Source of the DNA: Tautonia sp040717455
Lineage (GTDB): Bacteria > Planctomycetota > Planctomycetia > Isosphaerales > Isosphaeraceae
DNA length: 64,000 nt
Assembly: GCF_040717455.1 (NCBI RefSeq)
Contig: NZ_JBFEFH010000033.1
Location: 1-64,000, forward strand
Reading direction: 5' to 3'
In this document: piece after piece, positions 26,442 through 35,011 of the stretch
Layout of the letters: each line of letters starts with the position of its first letter
Numbering within the stretch: the stretch's first letter is position 1
The notes under the pieces: model-generated
The model's database searches: none
Told to the model about the DNA's origin: nothing
The model's input: the letters and a program-made list of their open reading frames with translations, nothing else
Translations under genes and position numbers: made by a program

Positions 26442-26471
26442 CGATTGATCGACCGATTGGCCGATCAATCG
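26442..26471 (+). terminator. perfect 10-bp inverted repeat after the Rieske gene
   Basis: CGATTGATCG (26442-26451) and CGATCAATCG (26462-26471) pair perfectly across a 10-nt loop, 5 nt after the stop codon. The surroundings are a cluster of GATC/GATT words. There is no T-run, so it may stabilise the 3' end of the message rather than terminate transcription. Confidence 0.45.
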
Positions 26472-26618
26472 CCCCGCCGAACACTCCGGGACCGTTTGCC
26501 TGGTGCGGGTGCGATCCGGTCCCGTTCCGAAGGGGGCCACGGGTCCCGAAGCCGGCCATGACCCCACCGCAACGCGACGCCGATACCCGCCCACCCGAAT
26601 CCCAGGGGAGCCGCTCCC

Positions 26619-27620
26619 ATGCGAGCCGCCTACATCGAATCGCTCGGCGATGCCTCAGCGATCACGGTCGGTGAGGTCCCGACCCCCACGCCAGGCCCCG
26701 GCGAGGTGCTCGTCAAGGTCGGCGCCGCCTCCATCAACCCGATCGACCTGTACCTGCGATCGGGCCGGGTCAAGATGCCGATGAGCTTCCCCTACGTGGT
26801 CGGGACCGATGTCGCCGGCACGGTCGAGGCCGTCGGCCGCGGGGCGACCCGCTATCGCCCCGGCGACCGCGTCTGGGGGTCGAACCAGGGGATCCTCGGG
26901 CGCCAGGGCTCCGTCGCCGACTATGTTTGCACGGACGAACGCTGGCTCTACGCGACCCCGCCCCGGCTCTCCGACGCCGAGGCCGCGTCGATGGCCCTGG
27001 TCGGGATCACGGCCCACCTCGGCCTGTTCGAGCGGGCACACTTAAAGCCCCACGAAACCGTCTATGTCGCGGGGGGCGGCGGCGGGGTCGGCTCGATGGT
27101 CATCCAGATGGCCAAGGCCACCGGCGCCCGGGTCGCCACGACGGCCGGGCACGAGCGGTCGCTGGAGCTCTGCCGATCGCTCGGCGCCGACCTGGTGCTC
27201 AACTACAAGACCGACGACGTCCCCGCCCGCCTGCGCGAATGGGCAGAGGACGGGATCGACGTCTGGTTCGAGACCCAGCGCGAGCCCGACCTGATGACCA
27301 TCGTCCCCTTGCTCCGCAAGCGCGGCCGCGCCGTCCTGATGGCCGGCCGCGACGCGACGCCGAGCTTCCCCCTGGGCTCGTTCTACCCGCGCAACTGCTC
27401 GATCCTCGGCTTCGCCATGTTCAATTACGAGCCCGATGACCAACTCATCTGTGCCGAGGACATGACGCGATGGATCTCCCAGGACCGCCTCAAGCCGATC
27501 GTCGGCCGCGCCTTCCCGATCGAGCAGGCGGCCGAGGCCCAGCAATTCCTCGAAGACAACAGCGTCGGGGGCGCGGGCACCCTGGTCGGGAAGGTCGTGA
27601 TCACCGTCGACCACGAATGA
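26619..27620 (+). CDS. quinone oxidoreductase-like MDR-family protein
   Basis: The 333-residue protein has the two-domain fold of medium-chain dehydrogenases/reductases. A GroES-like domain (PTPGPGEVLVKVGAASINPIDLYLRSG, YVVGTDVAGTVEAVG) precedes a Rossmann domain with GGGGGVGSMVIQMAKATGARV. Cys and His zinc ligands of alcohol dehydrogenases are absent, which fits NADPH:quinone reductases (QOR, zeta-crystallin type). It would reduce quinones or enones with NADPH in the cytoplasm. It converges on the methyltransferase gene. Confidence 0.9.
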   Translation: MRAAYIESLGDASAITVGEVPTPTPGPGEVLVKVGAASINPIDLYLRSGRVKMPMSFPYVVGTDVAGTVEAVGRGATRYRPGDRVWGSNQGILGRQGSVADYVCTDERWLYATPPRLSDAEAASMALVGITAHLGLFERAHLKPHETVYVAGGGGGVGSMVIQMAKATGARVATTAGHERSLELCRSLGADLVLNYKTDDVPARLREWAEDGIDVWFETQREPDLMTIVPLLRKRGRAVLMAGRDATPSFPLGSFYPRNCSILGFAMFNYEPDDQLICAEDMTRWISQDRLKPIVGRAFPIEQAAEAQQFLEDNSVGGAGTLVGKVVITVDHE

Positions 27621-27663
27621 GCGAATCAATCGCTCCTGACGTGAACAGGAGCGTACATGTCGT

Positions 27664-28365
27664 TCACTCTCCCTGCGCGTCCGTGGGGCCGACCCGCTCG
27701 GCCTCGATCGCCTGGAAGCTGACCGGACCGAACGGGAGGACGCGGAAGTCGCGCACCGACCGGCAGCGCAGCCCCGCCTCGTCGAAATAACGGCGGTAGT
27801 CGTAGATGGGATGGAGGGGGACCAACCCCATCGCCCAGTAGAGCGCGATGCCGACCCCGTTGTAGGCCCGGTGGATCGCCCGGTGGACCAACGGGCCCGA
27901 CGGGACGGCGACATCGGCGATCAGGAGGCGCCCCCCCGGCCGGACCAGGCCGGCGAGGTGCCGGAGCATGCGCCGCATCGGCCCCCGCTCGAAGCAGTTC
28001 AGGAAGAAATTCGCGGCCACGACGTCGTAATAGCCCTCCCGGTCGTGGTCGAACACGTCGCCGCGAATGAACTCGGCGGACCGGCCGGCGCGCTCGACCT
28101 TCAATCGGGCACGGCGCAACATTTGATCCGAAAGATCGATGCAGGTCAGCTCGACCCCGCGCCGGGCCGCGAGCACGGCGTCCTCCCCCGCGCCGACCCC
28201 CACATAAAGGACCCGATCCCCGGGCTGCAGGGCGTCCAGTTGCGACGCCTTGGCCGCCTCGATCCTCCCCAGTGAATACAGCCGCGCGAGCGGCTCGTAA
28301 AACCAGGCCGTGCGGTCGAACCCGCCCGGGGGCACTGCGGAATCCGAGGGAGGCATCGCACACAT
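27664..28365 (-). CDS. class I SAM-dependent methyltransferase, coupled to the NRPS gene
   Basis: The 233-residue protein has a UbiE/Erg6-like methyltransferase core: VLYVGVGAGEDAVLAARRG (SAM loop, with Val in place of the usual Asp/Glu-x-Gly start), CIDLSDQML (acidic residue binding the ribose), YYDVVAANFFLNCFERGP and GGRLLIADVAVP. ATG 28365 has AGGGA about 10 nt upstream and begins 4 nt after the NRPS stop codon; an in-frame ATG at 28404 would overlap the NRPS gene. The near-zero spacing implies co-translation, so methylation of the NRPS product (for example on nitrogen, carboxylate or ring oxygen) is a reasonable inference. Confidence 0.85.
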   Translation of the reverse strand: MCAMPPSDSAVPPGGFDRTAWFYEPLARLYSLGRIEAAKASQLDALQPGDRVLYVGVGAGEDAVLAARRGVELTCIDLSDQMLRRARLKVERAGRSAEFIRGDVFDHDREGYYDVVAANFFLNCFERGPMRRMLRHLAGLVRPGGRLLIADVAVPSGPLVHRAIHRAYNGVGIALYWAMGLVPLHPIYDYRRYFDEAGLRCRSVRDFRVLPFGPVSFQAIEAERVGPTDAQGE

Positions 28366-28369
28366 GTCT

Positions 28370-31030
28370 TTATGATCCCTGAGAATGTGTGTCCGCCGAC
28401 GCATCGACCGGGCGCCGGCCCAGGCGATCGGCGATTGCCCGCGCCAGCTCCTGGACGTACGGCGGTCGCATCATCGTCAGGTGGTTCCCGGGGACCGTCG
28501 CGATGTCCAGATCGAGGCAAAGCCGCCGCCACTCGTCGACCGGATCGCGCCTCCGATCGGTGATCGCCTCCTCGGCCATCAGCAGGGTCATCGGGCCTCC
28601 CGCGTACGGCCCGGGGCGATAGGAGTAGAGGGCCTCGACGTTGGCCATGAAGACCTCGAAGATCCTCCGGATCTGCCGGGCCGAGGCCCCCGGCGGGACG
28701 ATCTTCGACACCTCGGCATGGCGGCGAAATTCCGGGAAGATGTCCACGCGTTTGGCCCCGAGAAACTGAAACAGGGGCGTCTCGCTCGGGATCAAGGCCC
28801 GGAGGATCGCGAAGGCATGGAGGAATCCCGCGTCGATCAGGAAGAGCTGCTCGGGCGCCTTCCCCTCCGATTCGAGCCGGCGCGCCATCTCGTACGCCAC
28901 CACCCCCCCGAACGACCAGCCGCAGAGCCGCAGCGGCCCCTCGGGCTGGACCGTCCTGATCGCCTCCAGGTACGACTCGGCCATGGCCTCGACCGAGGTC
29001 AGCGGGGGCCGCTCGTCGTCGACCCCCGGGGCCTGGAGGCCGTAGAGCGGTCGATCCGGCCCCATCGCCCGGGCCAGTTCGACATAACAGAGGACGTTCC
29101 CGCCCCCCGGATGGATGCAGAAGACGGGCGGCCCGGCGCCACCGCTTTGGATCGGCACCAGCGGCGACCAGTCGTCCGCGGCCCGATGGCGGGCGAGGGC
29201 TTCCGCCAGGCCGGCCACGGTGGGCCGCTGCATCATCGACCCGATCGAGAGCGCCACGCCCGTCTGGCGCTGCAGGCGGCCGAGCACATCCATCGCCGAG
29301 AGCGAATCACCCCCGGCCTCGAAGAAGTCGTCGTCGATGTCGACGTCCCGGCCGAGTACGTCGTGCCAGACCCGGGCCACGAGCCATTCCATCGCATCCC
29401 GGGGGGCCGAGGCCCGCGTGGCGGCGCCCCCCGGGGCCGGTCCCCGCGGGCGGTCGGGCTCGGCGGCGAGCAAGGCCCGGCGGTCGAGCTTCCCGTGGGC
29501 CGTCCTCGGGAGGCTCTCGACCACTCGGAAACGGCCCGGCATGAGATGGATCGGCAGATGTGATCGCAGGTACGCGCGGAGGTCGTCCGCCAGGTGCGTC
29601 GCGTCCCCCTCGGGCACGAGGAAGGCCGCGAGCCGCCGATCCGCCCCCTGCCCCTCCGGCAAGACCGCCGCCGTTCGCACCCGAGGGTGACGCTCGAGCA
29701 CGTCCCGGACCTCGGACGGCTCGATCCGAATCCCCCGGATTTTCACCTGTTCATCCAGGCGTCCGAGGAATTCGAGATTGCCGTCGGCCCGCCGCCGCAC
29801 GCGATCCCCCGTGCGGTAGAACCGTCGCGCCAATCCCTCACCATCGGCCCCGGCAAGGGTCACGAACCGATCGGCCGTCAGCTCAGGCCGACGGAGATAG
29901 CCCTCGGCCAACGCAGGACCGCCCAGCGCCAGCTCCCCCGCCTCCCCCTCCGCCACCGGCCGGCCCGACTCGTCCAGGATCAAAACGTCAACATGAGCCA
30001 ACGGCCGACCGATGGGAGGAGCCGGCTGCTCGCCTTGCGGGCACCGGTAGAGCGTCGCGCAGACGGTCGCCTCGGTCGGCCCATACGCATTGACCAGGCG
30101 ACGCCCGACCGACCATTCCGACGCCAGCGACGCCGGGCACGCCTCCCCCGCGACCACCAGCGTGCGCAGGTCGGGGTACGATCCCCGGGGCAAGCGGCCC
30201 ACCACCGTCGGCGGCAGGGTCGCCACGGCGATCCGACGCTCGACCAGCGTCCTCGCGAGCGCCTCGCCGGGCACCAGGTCCCCCGCCTCGGCGACGCAGA
30301 CCGTCCCCCCCGCCAGCAGGGTGACGAAGACCTCGCTCACCGTCGCGTCGAACCCGAGGGCGGCGAACTGCAGCACGCGGGTCCCCTCGCCGATGCCGAA
30401 CGCCGGGGCCTGCGCCTCGTGCAGCGGCCCGATCCCGCGATGCGTCAGCAACGCGGCCTTCGGCTTCCCGGTCGATCCGGAGGTGTAGATCGCGTAGGCC
30501 AGATCATCGACCTGCCCGTCAGCCGCTTCAGCGATCGGAGCCACCTCGCCACCCGCCCGCAGCTCGTCGATCGTCACCACGCGAGCCCCCGAAACGGGAA
30601 GGCTCGGAGCAATTTCGGCAGACGTCACCACGAGTGGAACGTCAGCATCTTTCAACATGAACGCTTGCCGGGCGGTCGGGTAATCGGGGTCGATCGGCAG
30701 GAACGCCCCCCCCGCCTTCATCACCGCGAGCATCGCGGCGACCGCCTCGATCGACCTCGGCAGCGCCAGCCCCACCAGCACGCCCCGGCCCACCCCGAAG
30801 CCCCGCAACGCCCCGGCGAGCCGGTCGGTCCAGGCGTCGAGCTCCTCGTACGAGAGGGATCGATCGCGACCCTCGATCGCGACCCGGGCCGCACTCGCGG
30901 CGGCCCGGCGGCGGAACAACGCGGGGGTCCATCCCATGCCCGGGACGGCCGAGGCCCATGATCGGCCCTCCTCGGCCCATTTCAACGCATTCTGGGGAGC
31001 AATCACGGTGGCGGTCTCAACAAAGCTCAC
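28370..31030 (-). CDS. one-module nonribosomal peptide synthetase, A-PCP-TE, predicted tyrosine
   Basis: The protein has 886 residues from GTG 31030. The adenylation domain (about 35-520) has the core motifs YTSGSTGKPK (A3), FDATVSEVF (A4), NAYGPTE (A5), YRTGD (A7), VKIRG (A8) and the A10 lysine K514. A carrier domain (about 545-612) has FFEAGGDSLS with the pantetheine serine S576. A thioesterase (about 630-880) has GWSFGG (S706) and GNH near the end. There is no condensation domain. Aligned without gaps to gramicidin synthetase PheA (constant offset of 7), the specificity residues are D228, A229, S232, T271, V292, A294, A315, V323, C324 and K514, which is DASTVAAVCK, a code I know for tyrosine. 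It would activate, load and release one residue. A GTTATA (31113-31118; TATAAC on the coding strand) may be its -10 box. The start is uncertain, since the frame is open to 31252. Confidence 0.9.
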   Translation of the reverse strand: MSFVETATVIAPQNALKWAEEGRSWASAVPGMGWTPALFRRRAAASAARVAIEGRDRSLSYEELDAWTDRLAGALRGFGVGRGVLVGLALPRSIEAVAAMLAVMKAGGAFLPIDPDYPTARQAFMLKDADVPLVVTSAEIAPSLPVSGARVVTIDELRAGGEVAPIAEAADGQVDDLAYAIYTSGSTGKPKAALLTHRGIGPLHEAQAPAFGIGEGTRVLQFAALGFDATVSEVFVTLLAGGTVCVAEAGDLVPGEALARTLVERRIAVATLPPTVVGRLPRGSYPDLRTLVVAGEACPASLASEWSVGRRLVNAYGPTEATVCATLYRCPQGEQPAPPIGRPLAHVDVLILDESGRPVAEGEAGELALGGPALAEGYLRRPELTADRFVTLAGADGEGLARRFYRTGDRVRRRADGNLEFLGRLDEQVKIRGIRIEPSEVRDVLERHPRVRTAAVLPEGQGADRRLAAFLVPEGDATHLADDLRAYLRSHLPIHLMPGRFRVVESLPRTAHGKLDRRALLAAEPDRPRGPAPGGAATRASAPRDAMEWLVARVWHDVLGRDVDIDDDFFEAGGDSLSAMDVLGRLQRQTGVALSIGSMMQRPTVAGLAEALARHRAADDWSPLVPIQSGGAGPPVFCIHPGGGNVLCYVELARAMGPDRPLYGLQAPGVDDERPPLTSVEAMAESYLEAIRTVQPEGPLRLCGWSFGGVVAYEMARRLESEGKAPEQLFLIDAGFLHAFAILRALIPSETPLFQFLGAKRVDIFPEFRRHAEVSKIVPPGASARQIRRIFEVFMANVEALYSYRPGPYAGGPMTLLMAEEAITDRRRDPVDEWRRLCLDLDIATVPGNHLTMMRPPYVQELARAIADRLGRRPVDASADTHSQGS

Positions 31031-31354
31031 TCGATCGCCGAGGCGAACCCCCGAGGGCGTCCAGCGGGACCGCCCGGGCACGTCGGCAGAGCCAACCCAT
31101 CTTCTCCAGTCTGTTATAGGCGCTCTCGGATCGAGAGACGAGCGTTTTCGCCCCAATCCGACGCGCGGGCGGTCGGCCTCGACCGCAGATCCGAGGCCGC
31201 GATCGCGACCGTGACGACGGCCGCCGAGCACCGCCCGGCCGGCCCCGGGCAATCGGTCCGAGCCGGCGCCCCTCGATCCCCCGACGCTCGCCCGGGGGAT
31301 CGAAGGATCGGGGCCGGCCCCCTCGTGCCGGAGGCCGCCCCGCGAGGGACGCGA

Positions 31355-33031
31355 TCAGCCCCGGACCAGGCTCTTGTACTTGATCCGGTGCGGCTGCTCG
31401 GCCTCGATGCCGAGCCGTTCGCGGCGCTGATCGAGATAGGTCTCGTAGTTCCCGTCGCACCAGACCACCTGACTCTCCCCCTCGAAGGCGAGGATATGCG
31501 TGGCGATCCGGTCGAGGAACCAGCGGTCGTGGCTGATGACCACGGCGCAGCCGGAGAAGTCGAGCAGGGCGTCTTCGAGCGCCCGCAACGTGTCGACGTC
31601 CAGGTCGTTCGACGGCTCGTCGAGCAGCAACAGGTTGCCGCCGGTCGTCAGGAGCTTGGCCAGGTGCACGCGGTTCCGTTCACCGCCGGACAGCCTGCCG
31701 ACCTTCTTCTCCTGATCCGGCCCGCGGAAGTTGAACCAGGAGACATAGGCCCGGGACGGCACCTTGCGCTTGCCCAGCTCGATCTGGTCGAGCCCGCCGC
31801 TGATCTCCTGGAAGATCGTCTTCTCCGCGTCGAGCGCGTCGCGGTTCTGGTCGACATAGGAGAGCTTCACCGTGTCGCCCACCCGGAGCGTCCCCGAGTC
31901 GGGCTTCTCCTGGCCGACGATCATCCGGAAGAGGGTCGTCTTCCCCGCCCCGTTGGGCCCGATCACCCCGACGATGCCGCCGGGCGGGAGCCGGAAATTG
32001 AGGTTCTCGAACAGGATCCGATCGCCGAACGCCTTCGAGACCCCTTCGGACTCGACCACGAGATCCCCCAGGTGAGGCCCGGGGGGGATCTGGATCGTGA
32101 CCGGCTCGTCGCGGCGCTCGGCCTCCTCGGCGGCCAGTTGCTCGTAGCGCTGAATCCGAGCGCGGTTCTTGGAGACGCGGGCCCGGGGAGACATCCGGAT
32201 CCACTCCAGCTCGCGCTCCAGCGTCTTCTTGCGCGAGCGGTCCTGCTTCTCTTCTTTTTCGAGCCGGGCCTGCTTCTGTTCGAGCCAGCCGGTGTAGTTC
32301 CCTTCGAACGGGATGCCGCGGCCTCGGTCGAGTTCGAGGATCCACTGGGCGACGTTGTCGAGGAAGTAGCGGTCGTGCGTCACGGCCACGACCATCCCCG
32401 GATACTCCTGCAACGCCCGTTCGAGCCACAGGACGCTGTCGGCGTCGAGGTGGTTCGTCGGCTCGTCGAGCAGGAGGATGTCGGGACGCTGGAGCAGGAT
32501 CTTGCAGAGGGCGACGCGGCGGCGTTCGCCCCCGGAGAGCGTGGAGACGTCGGCGTCGCCGGGCGGGAGCCGCATGGCGTCCATGGCGATTTCGAGGCGG
32601 CGGTCCAGCTCCCAGCCGTTGGCGGCCTCGATGCCGTCCTGGACGTCGGCCTGCTCGTTCAGCAAGGCGTCCATCTCGTCGGCGTCGGGCCCTTCGCCGA
32701 GCCGCGTGTTGATCTCGTCGTAGCGCTTGAGCAGGGCTCGGAGCGGGGCGACGGCCTCCTCGACGTTCCCGAGCACGTCCTTCTCGGGATTGAGCATCGG
32801 CTCCTGGGACAGGTAGCCGATCGTCGCTCCGGGGGCGGGTCGGGCGACGCCGAGATAATCGGTCTCCTCGCCGGCCATGATGCGCAGCAGGGTACTCTTC
32901 CCGGCCCCGTTCGGCCCGAGGACGCCGATCTTCGCCCCGGGATAGAACATCAAGGTGATGTCCTTCAGGACTTCTTTCTTGCCGTGATTTTTCGACAGAC
33001 GTTCAATGGAGAAGATGTACTGGGGCGGCAT
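31355..33031 (-). CDS. ettA: energy-dependent translational throttle protein EttA (ABC-F ATPase)
   Basis: The 558-residue protein is close to E. coli EttA (555). It has two ABC domains in one chain without membrane helices: Walker A GPNGAGKST and GPNGAGKTT, signatures LSGGERRRV and LSGGERNRV, Walker B LLLDEPTNHLD and LLLDEPSNDLD. Between them lies the arm/linker region with WLEQKQARLEKEEKQDRSRKKTL pieces and the basic RARVSKNRARIQRYE stretch. EttA binds the ribosomal E site and gates entry into elongation according to the ADP/ATP ratio. ATG 33031 matches the family N-terminus (short lead before the first strand); a TTG at 33049 is less likely. It lies 324 nt upstream of the NRPS gene on the same strand. 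That gap shows no other gene. Confidence 0.95.
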   Translation of the reverse strand: MPPQYIFSIERLSKNHGKKEVLKDITLMFYPGAKIGVLGPNGAGKSTLLRIMAGEETDYLGVARPAPGATIGYLSQEPMLNPEKDVLGNVEEAVAPLRALLKRYDEINTRLGEGPDADEMDALLNEQADVQDGIEAANGWELDRRLEIAMDAMRLPPGDADVSTLSGGERRRVALCKILLQRPDILLLDEPTNHLDADSVLWLERALQEYPGMVVAVTHDRYFLDNVAQWILELDRGRGIPFEGNYTGWLEQKQARLEKEEKQDRSRKKTLERELEWIRMSPRARVSKNRARIQRYEQLAAEEAERRDEPVTIQIPPGPHLGDLVVESEGVSKAFGDRILFENLNFRLPPGGIVGVIGPNGAGKTTLFRMIVGQEKPDSGTLRVGDTVKLSYVDQNRDALDAEKTIFQEISGGLDQIELGKRKVPSRAYVSWFNFRGPDQEKKVGRLSGGERNRVHLAKLLTTGGNLLLLDEPSNDLDVDTLRALEDALLDFSGCAVVISHDRWFLDRIATHILAFEGESQVVWCDGNYETYLDQRRERLGIEAEQPHRIKYKSLVRG

Positions 33032-33709
33032 CGACGATCCCGGGTGCAAGGCTCGACAACTGGGTGCTCGCGAGAGAAACGCCTCGGCCGGCCGCCGGGT
33101 CGAAGGGCCCCCGGCTCCGTCCGCGATCCTCCATTAGATCGCATCGGCCTCGGCCCCGTAAAGGCCAGTCGGCCGGGCCTCCCGAGGCGGACCGCTCGCC
33201 TCGGCGCCTCCCCCCGCGGTCGCCGGCTCGACTCGGGCAAGACGATCTCACGACGGACGATCCGGGCGGTCGGGCGGCCGAGACGGCTCCTCCGTCATTG
33301 CGCCGTTCATCCCGGCACCCGTCCCCGAAGGCTCGGGGAGTCGCCTCCCGCGCGGAAAAACGTGACGCGATCGAACATTCTGTGACTGCGAATCGCCGAA
33401 ATCACGATGATTCTGTCGAGGCCGGATCGGGGGCGATCCCCCGACCGGGCCGAGGCAGGCGTCGATCCCGCCCCTCGTTCCTTGGCAATTCGACTCGATC
33501 GCGACGCCCCGGCGGCTCCCTCCCCGATCCGGCTCCCGCTCCCCCGCGATCCTTCCGCGCGAAACGAAACCGATCGGCGGAGCGCTCGCGCGGAACGAAG
33601 CCAAATGGTCGACGCAAGTCGTTGCTGGCAAAGAAACTCGTGATTCGGCGCCGAGCGCTCCCGGTGGGCCTCCGGCTCCGGATCGGGAGCGCTCCGCGGG
33701 CCGAAACCG
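33032..33709. other. 678-nt intergenic region with one hairpin
   Basis: No convincing gene is present on either strand. A perfect 9-bp inverted repeat, AGCGCTCCC (33654-33662) and GGGAGCGCT (33685-33693), with a smaller TCCG/CGGA stem in its loop, lies 17 nt past the stop of the minus-strand Gfo/Idh/MocA gene and may mark its transcript end. The other end probably holds the ettA promoter, but no clear -35/-10 pair is visible. Confidence 0.5.
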
Positions 33710-34861
33710 TCAGAAGGTCGGGATGACGACCTTCTCCCCCTTCTTCAGGGCCGACTCGTGGGCGCAGAGGCCGACCATGGTCCAGTTGGCCGAGGTCTCG
33801 GCGTCGGGGAGGGCGGGGCGTTCCCCCTTGATGGCCATGAGGAAGGCGTGGGTCAGGTGGGGGTGGCTGCCGCCGTGGCCGGCCCCCTGGGTGAAGGAGA
33901 GGTGCTCCTCGCCTTCGCCGCCGTAGACCCCTCGGGTGGTGAAGGCCTGGATCGGCTCGGGCAGGAGGTGGGCGTAGTCGGGCACCTTCACCCGCTTCGG
34001 GATCTCCGGCTCGGGGACCGGGTTCGCCTCGGTGCTCTTGGTGTGGATGACCGGCTCCTCGTCCTCGACCTGCTGCCACTCGAACGACTTCTTCGAGCCG
34101 TAGGCGTCGAAGCTCTCGCGGTACTGGCGGGCGGTGTCGAACAGGGAGCGCGTCACTTCGGCGCAGACGTCGGAATCCTTGATCGAGAAGGTGGCGGTCT
34201 CGATGGCGAACGGGCTGTTGTACTTGGCGATCAGGTCTTCGCGGATCCGGCCCGAGCCGTGGCAGGTGACGGCCTCGGCGTGCTTGCCGAGGATCGCCAA
34301 ACACGGGCTGACGCAGTGGGTGGCGTACCACATCGGCGGCAGGCCCGGCCAGTACTCGGGCCAGCCGTCCATGTCTTGCTGGTGGCTGCCGCGGAGAAAC
34401 TGCAAGCGGCCCAGCTCTCCCTTGTCGTACAGCTCTTTGACGAACAGGTATTCGCGGCTGTAGACGACGGTTTCCATCATCATGTAGACGGTGCCGGCCT
34501 CGCGCTGGGCCTCGACGATCTGGCGGCACTCGTCGATGGTCGTGGCCATCGGCACGGTGCAGGCGACGTGCTTGCCGGCCTTCAGCGCGGCGATCGTCTG
34601 CGGGGCGTGGTCGGGGATCGGCGAGTTGATGTGGACGGCGTCGATCTCCGGGTCGGCCAGCAGTTCCTCGTAGCTCGTGTACCGCTTGGCAATCGTGAAC
34701 TTGTCGCCGATCTCATCCAGCCCCTGCTGGTTGCGGCGGCAGATGGCGTGCATGTCGGCGTCGGGATGCTTCTGGTAGATCGGGATGAATTCGGCCCCGA
34801 AGCCGAGGCCGATGATGGCGACCCGGATCGGTCGGTCGGTGATCGTCTTGGTGGTGGCCAT
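33710..34861 (-). CDS. Gfo/Idh/MocA-family oxidoreductase, cytoplasmic
   Basis: The 383-residue protein has an N-terminal Rossmann domain (RVAIIGLGFGAEFIPIY; a GxGxxA-type loop) and a long C-terminal domain. No signal peptide is present, unlike the paralogue at 23036. The usual EKP motif is replaced by GKHVACTVPMA, so the canonical catalytic lysine is missing at that site; a YWPGLPPMWYATHCVSP segment probably forms the substrate pocket with its histidine. It likely acts on a sugar or inositol. It is divergent from the GH5-like glycosidase (150 nt between starts), so the two may share regulation. Confidence 0.88.
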   Translation of the reverse strand: MATTKTITDRPIRVAIIGLGFGAEFIPIYQKHPDADMHAICRRNQQGLDEIGDKFTIAKRYTSYEELLADPEIDAVHINSPIPDHAPQTIAALKAGKHVACTVPMATTIDECRQIVEAQREAGTVYMMMETVVYSREYLFVKELYDKGELGRLQFLRGSHQQDMDGWPEYWPGLPPMWYATHCVSPCLAILGKHAEAVTCHGSGRIREDLIAKYNSPFAIETATFSIKDSDVCAEVTRSLFDTARQYRESFDAYGSKKSFEWQQVEDEEPVIHTKSTEANPVPEPEIPKRVKVPDYAHLLPEPIQAFTTRGVYGGEGEEHLSFTQGAGHGGSHPHLTHAFLMAIKGERPALPDAETSANWTMVGLCAHESALKKGEKVVIPTF

Positions 34862-35011
34862 GGATCGGAGCACTCCCAGGCGTCGCGATGGCGGACCGTC
34901 GATAAGCCTCGCGTGACGGTCCTTTGGTCTGCGAAGATAGAGTCCCGGCGAGGGACTCGCAAGTGGCCACGGGCCGACCGACCGACTCGAACCTCCCCAA
35001 GGGAGCACACC

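Noticed and set aside
31355..33031. ettA as a self-resistance ABC-F gene for the NRPS product
   Set aside because: The protein has the length and arm region of housekeeping EttA rather than of antibiotic-resistance ABC-F proteins, and 324 nt separate it from the NRPS gene.
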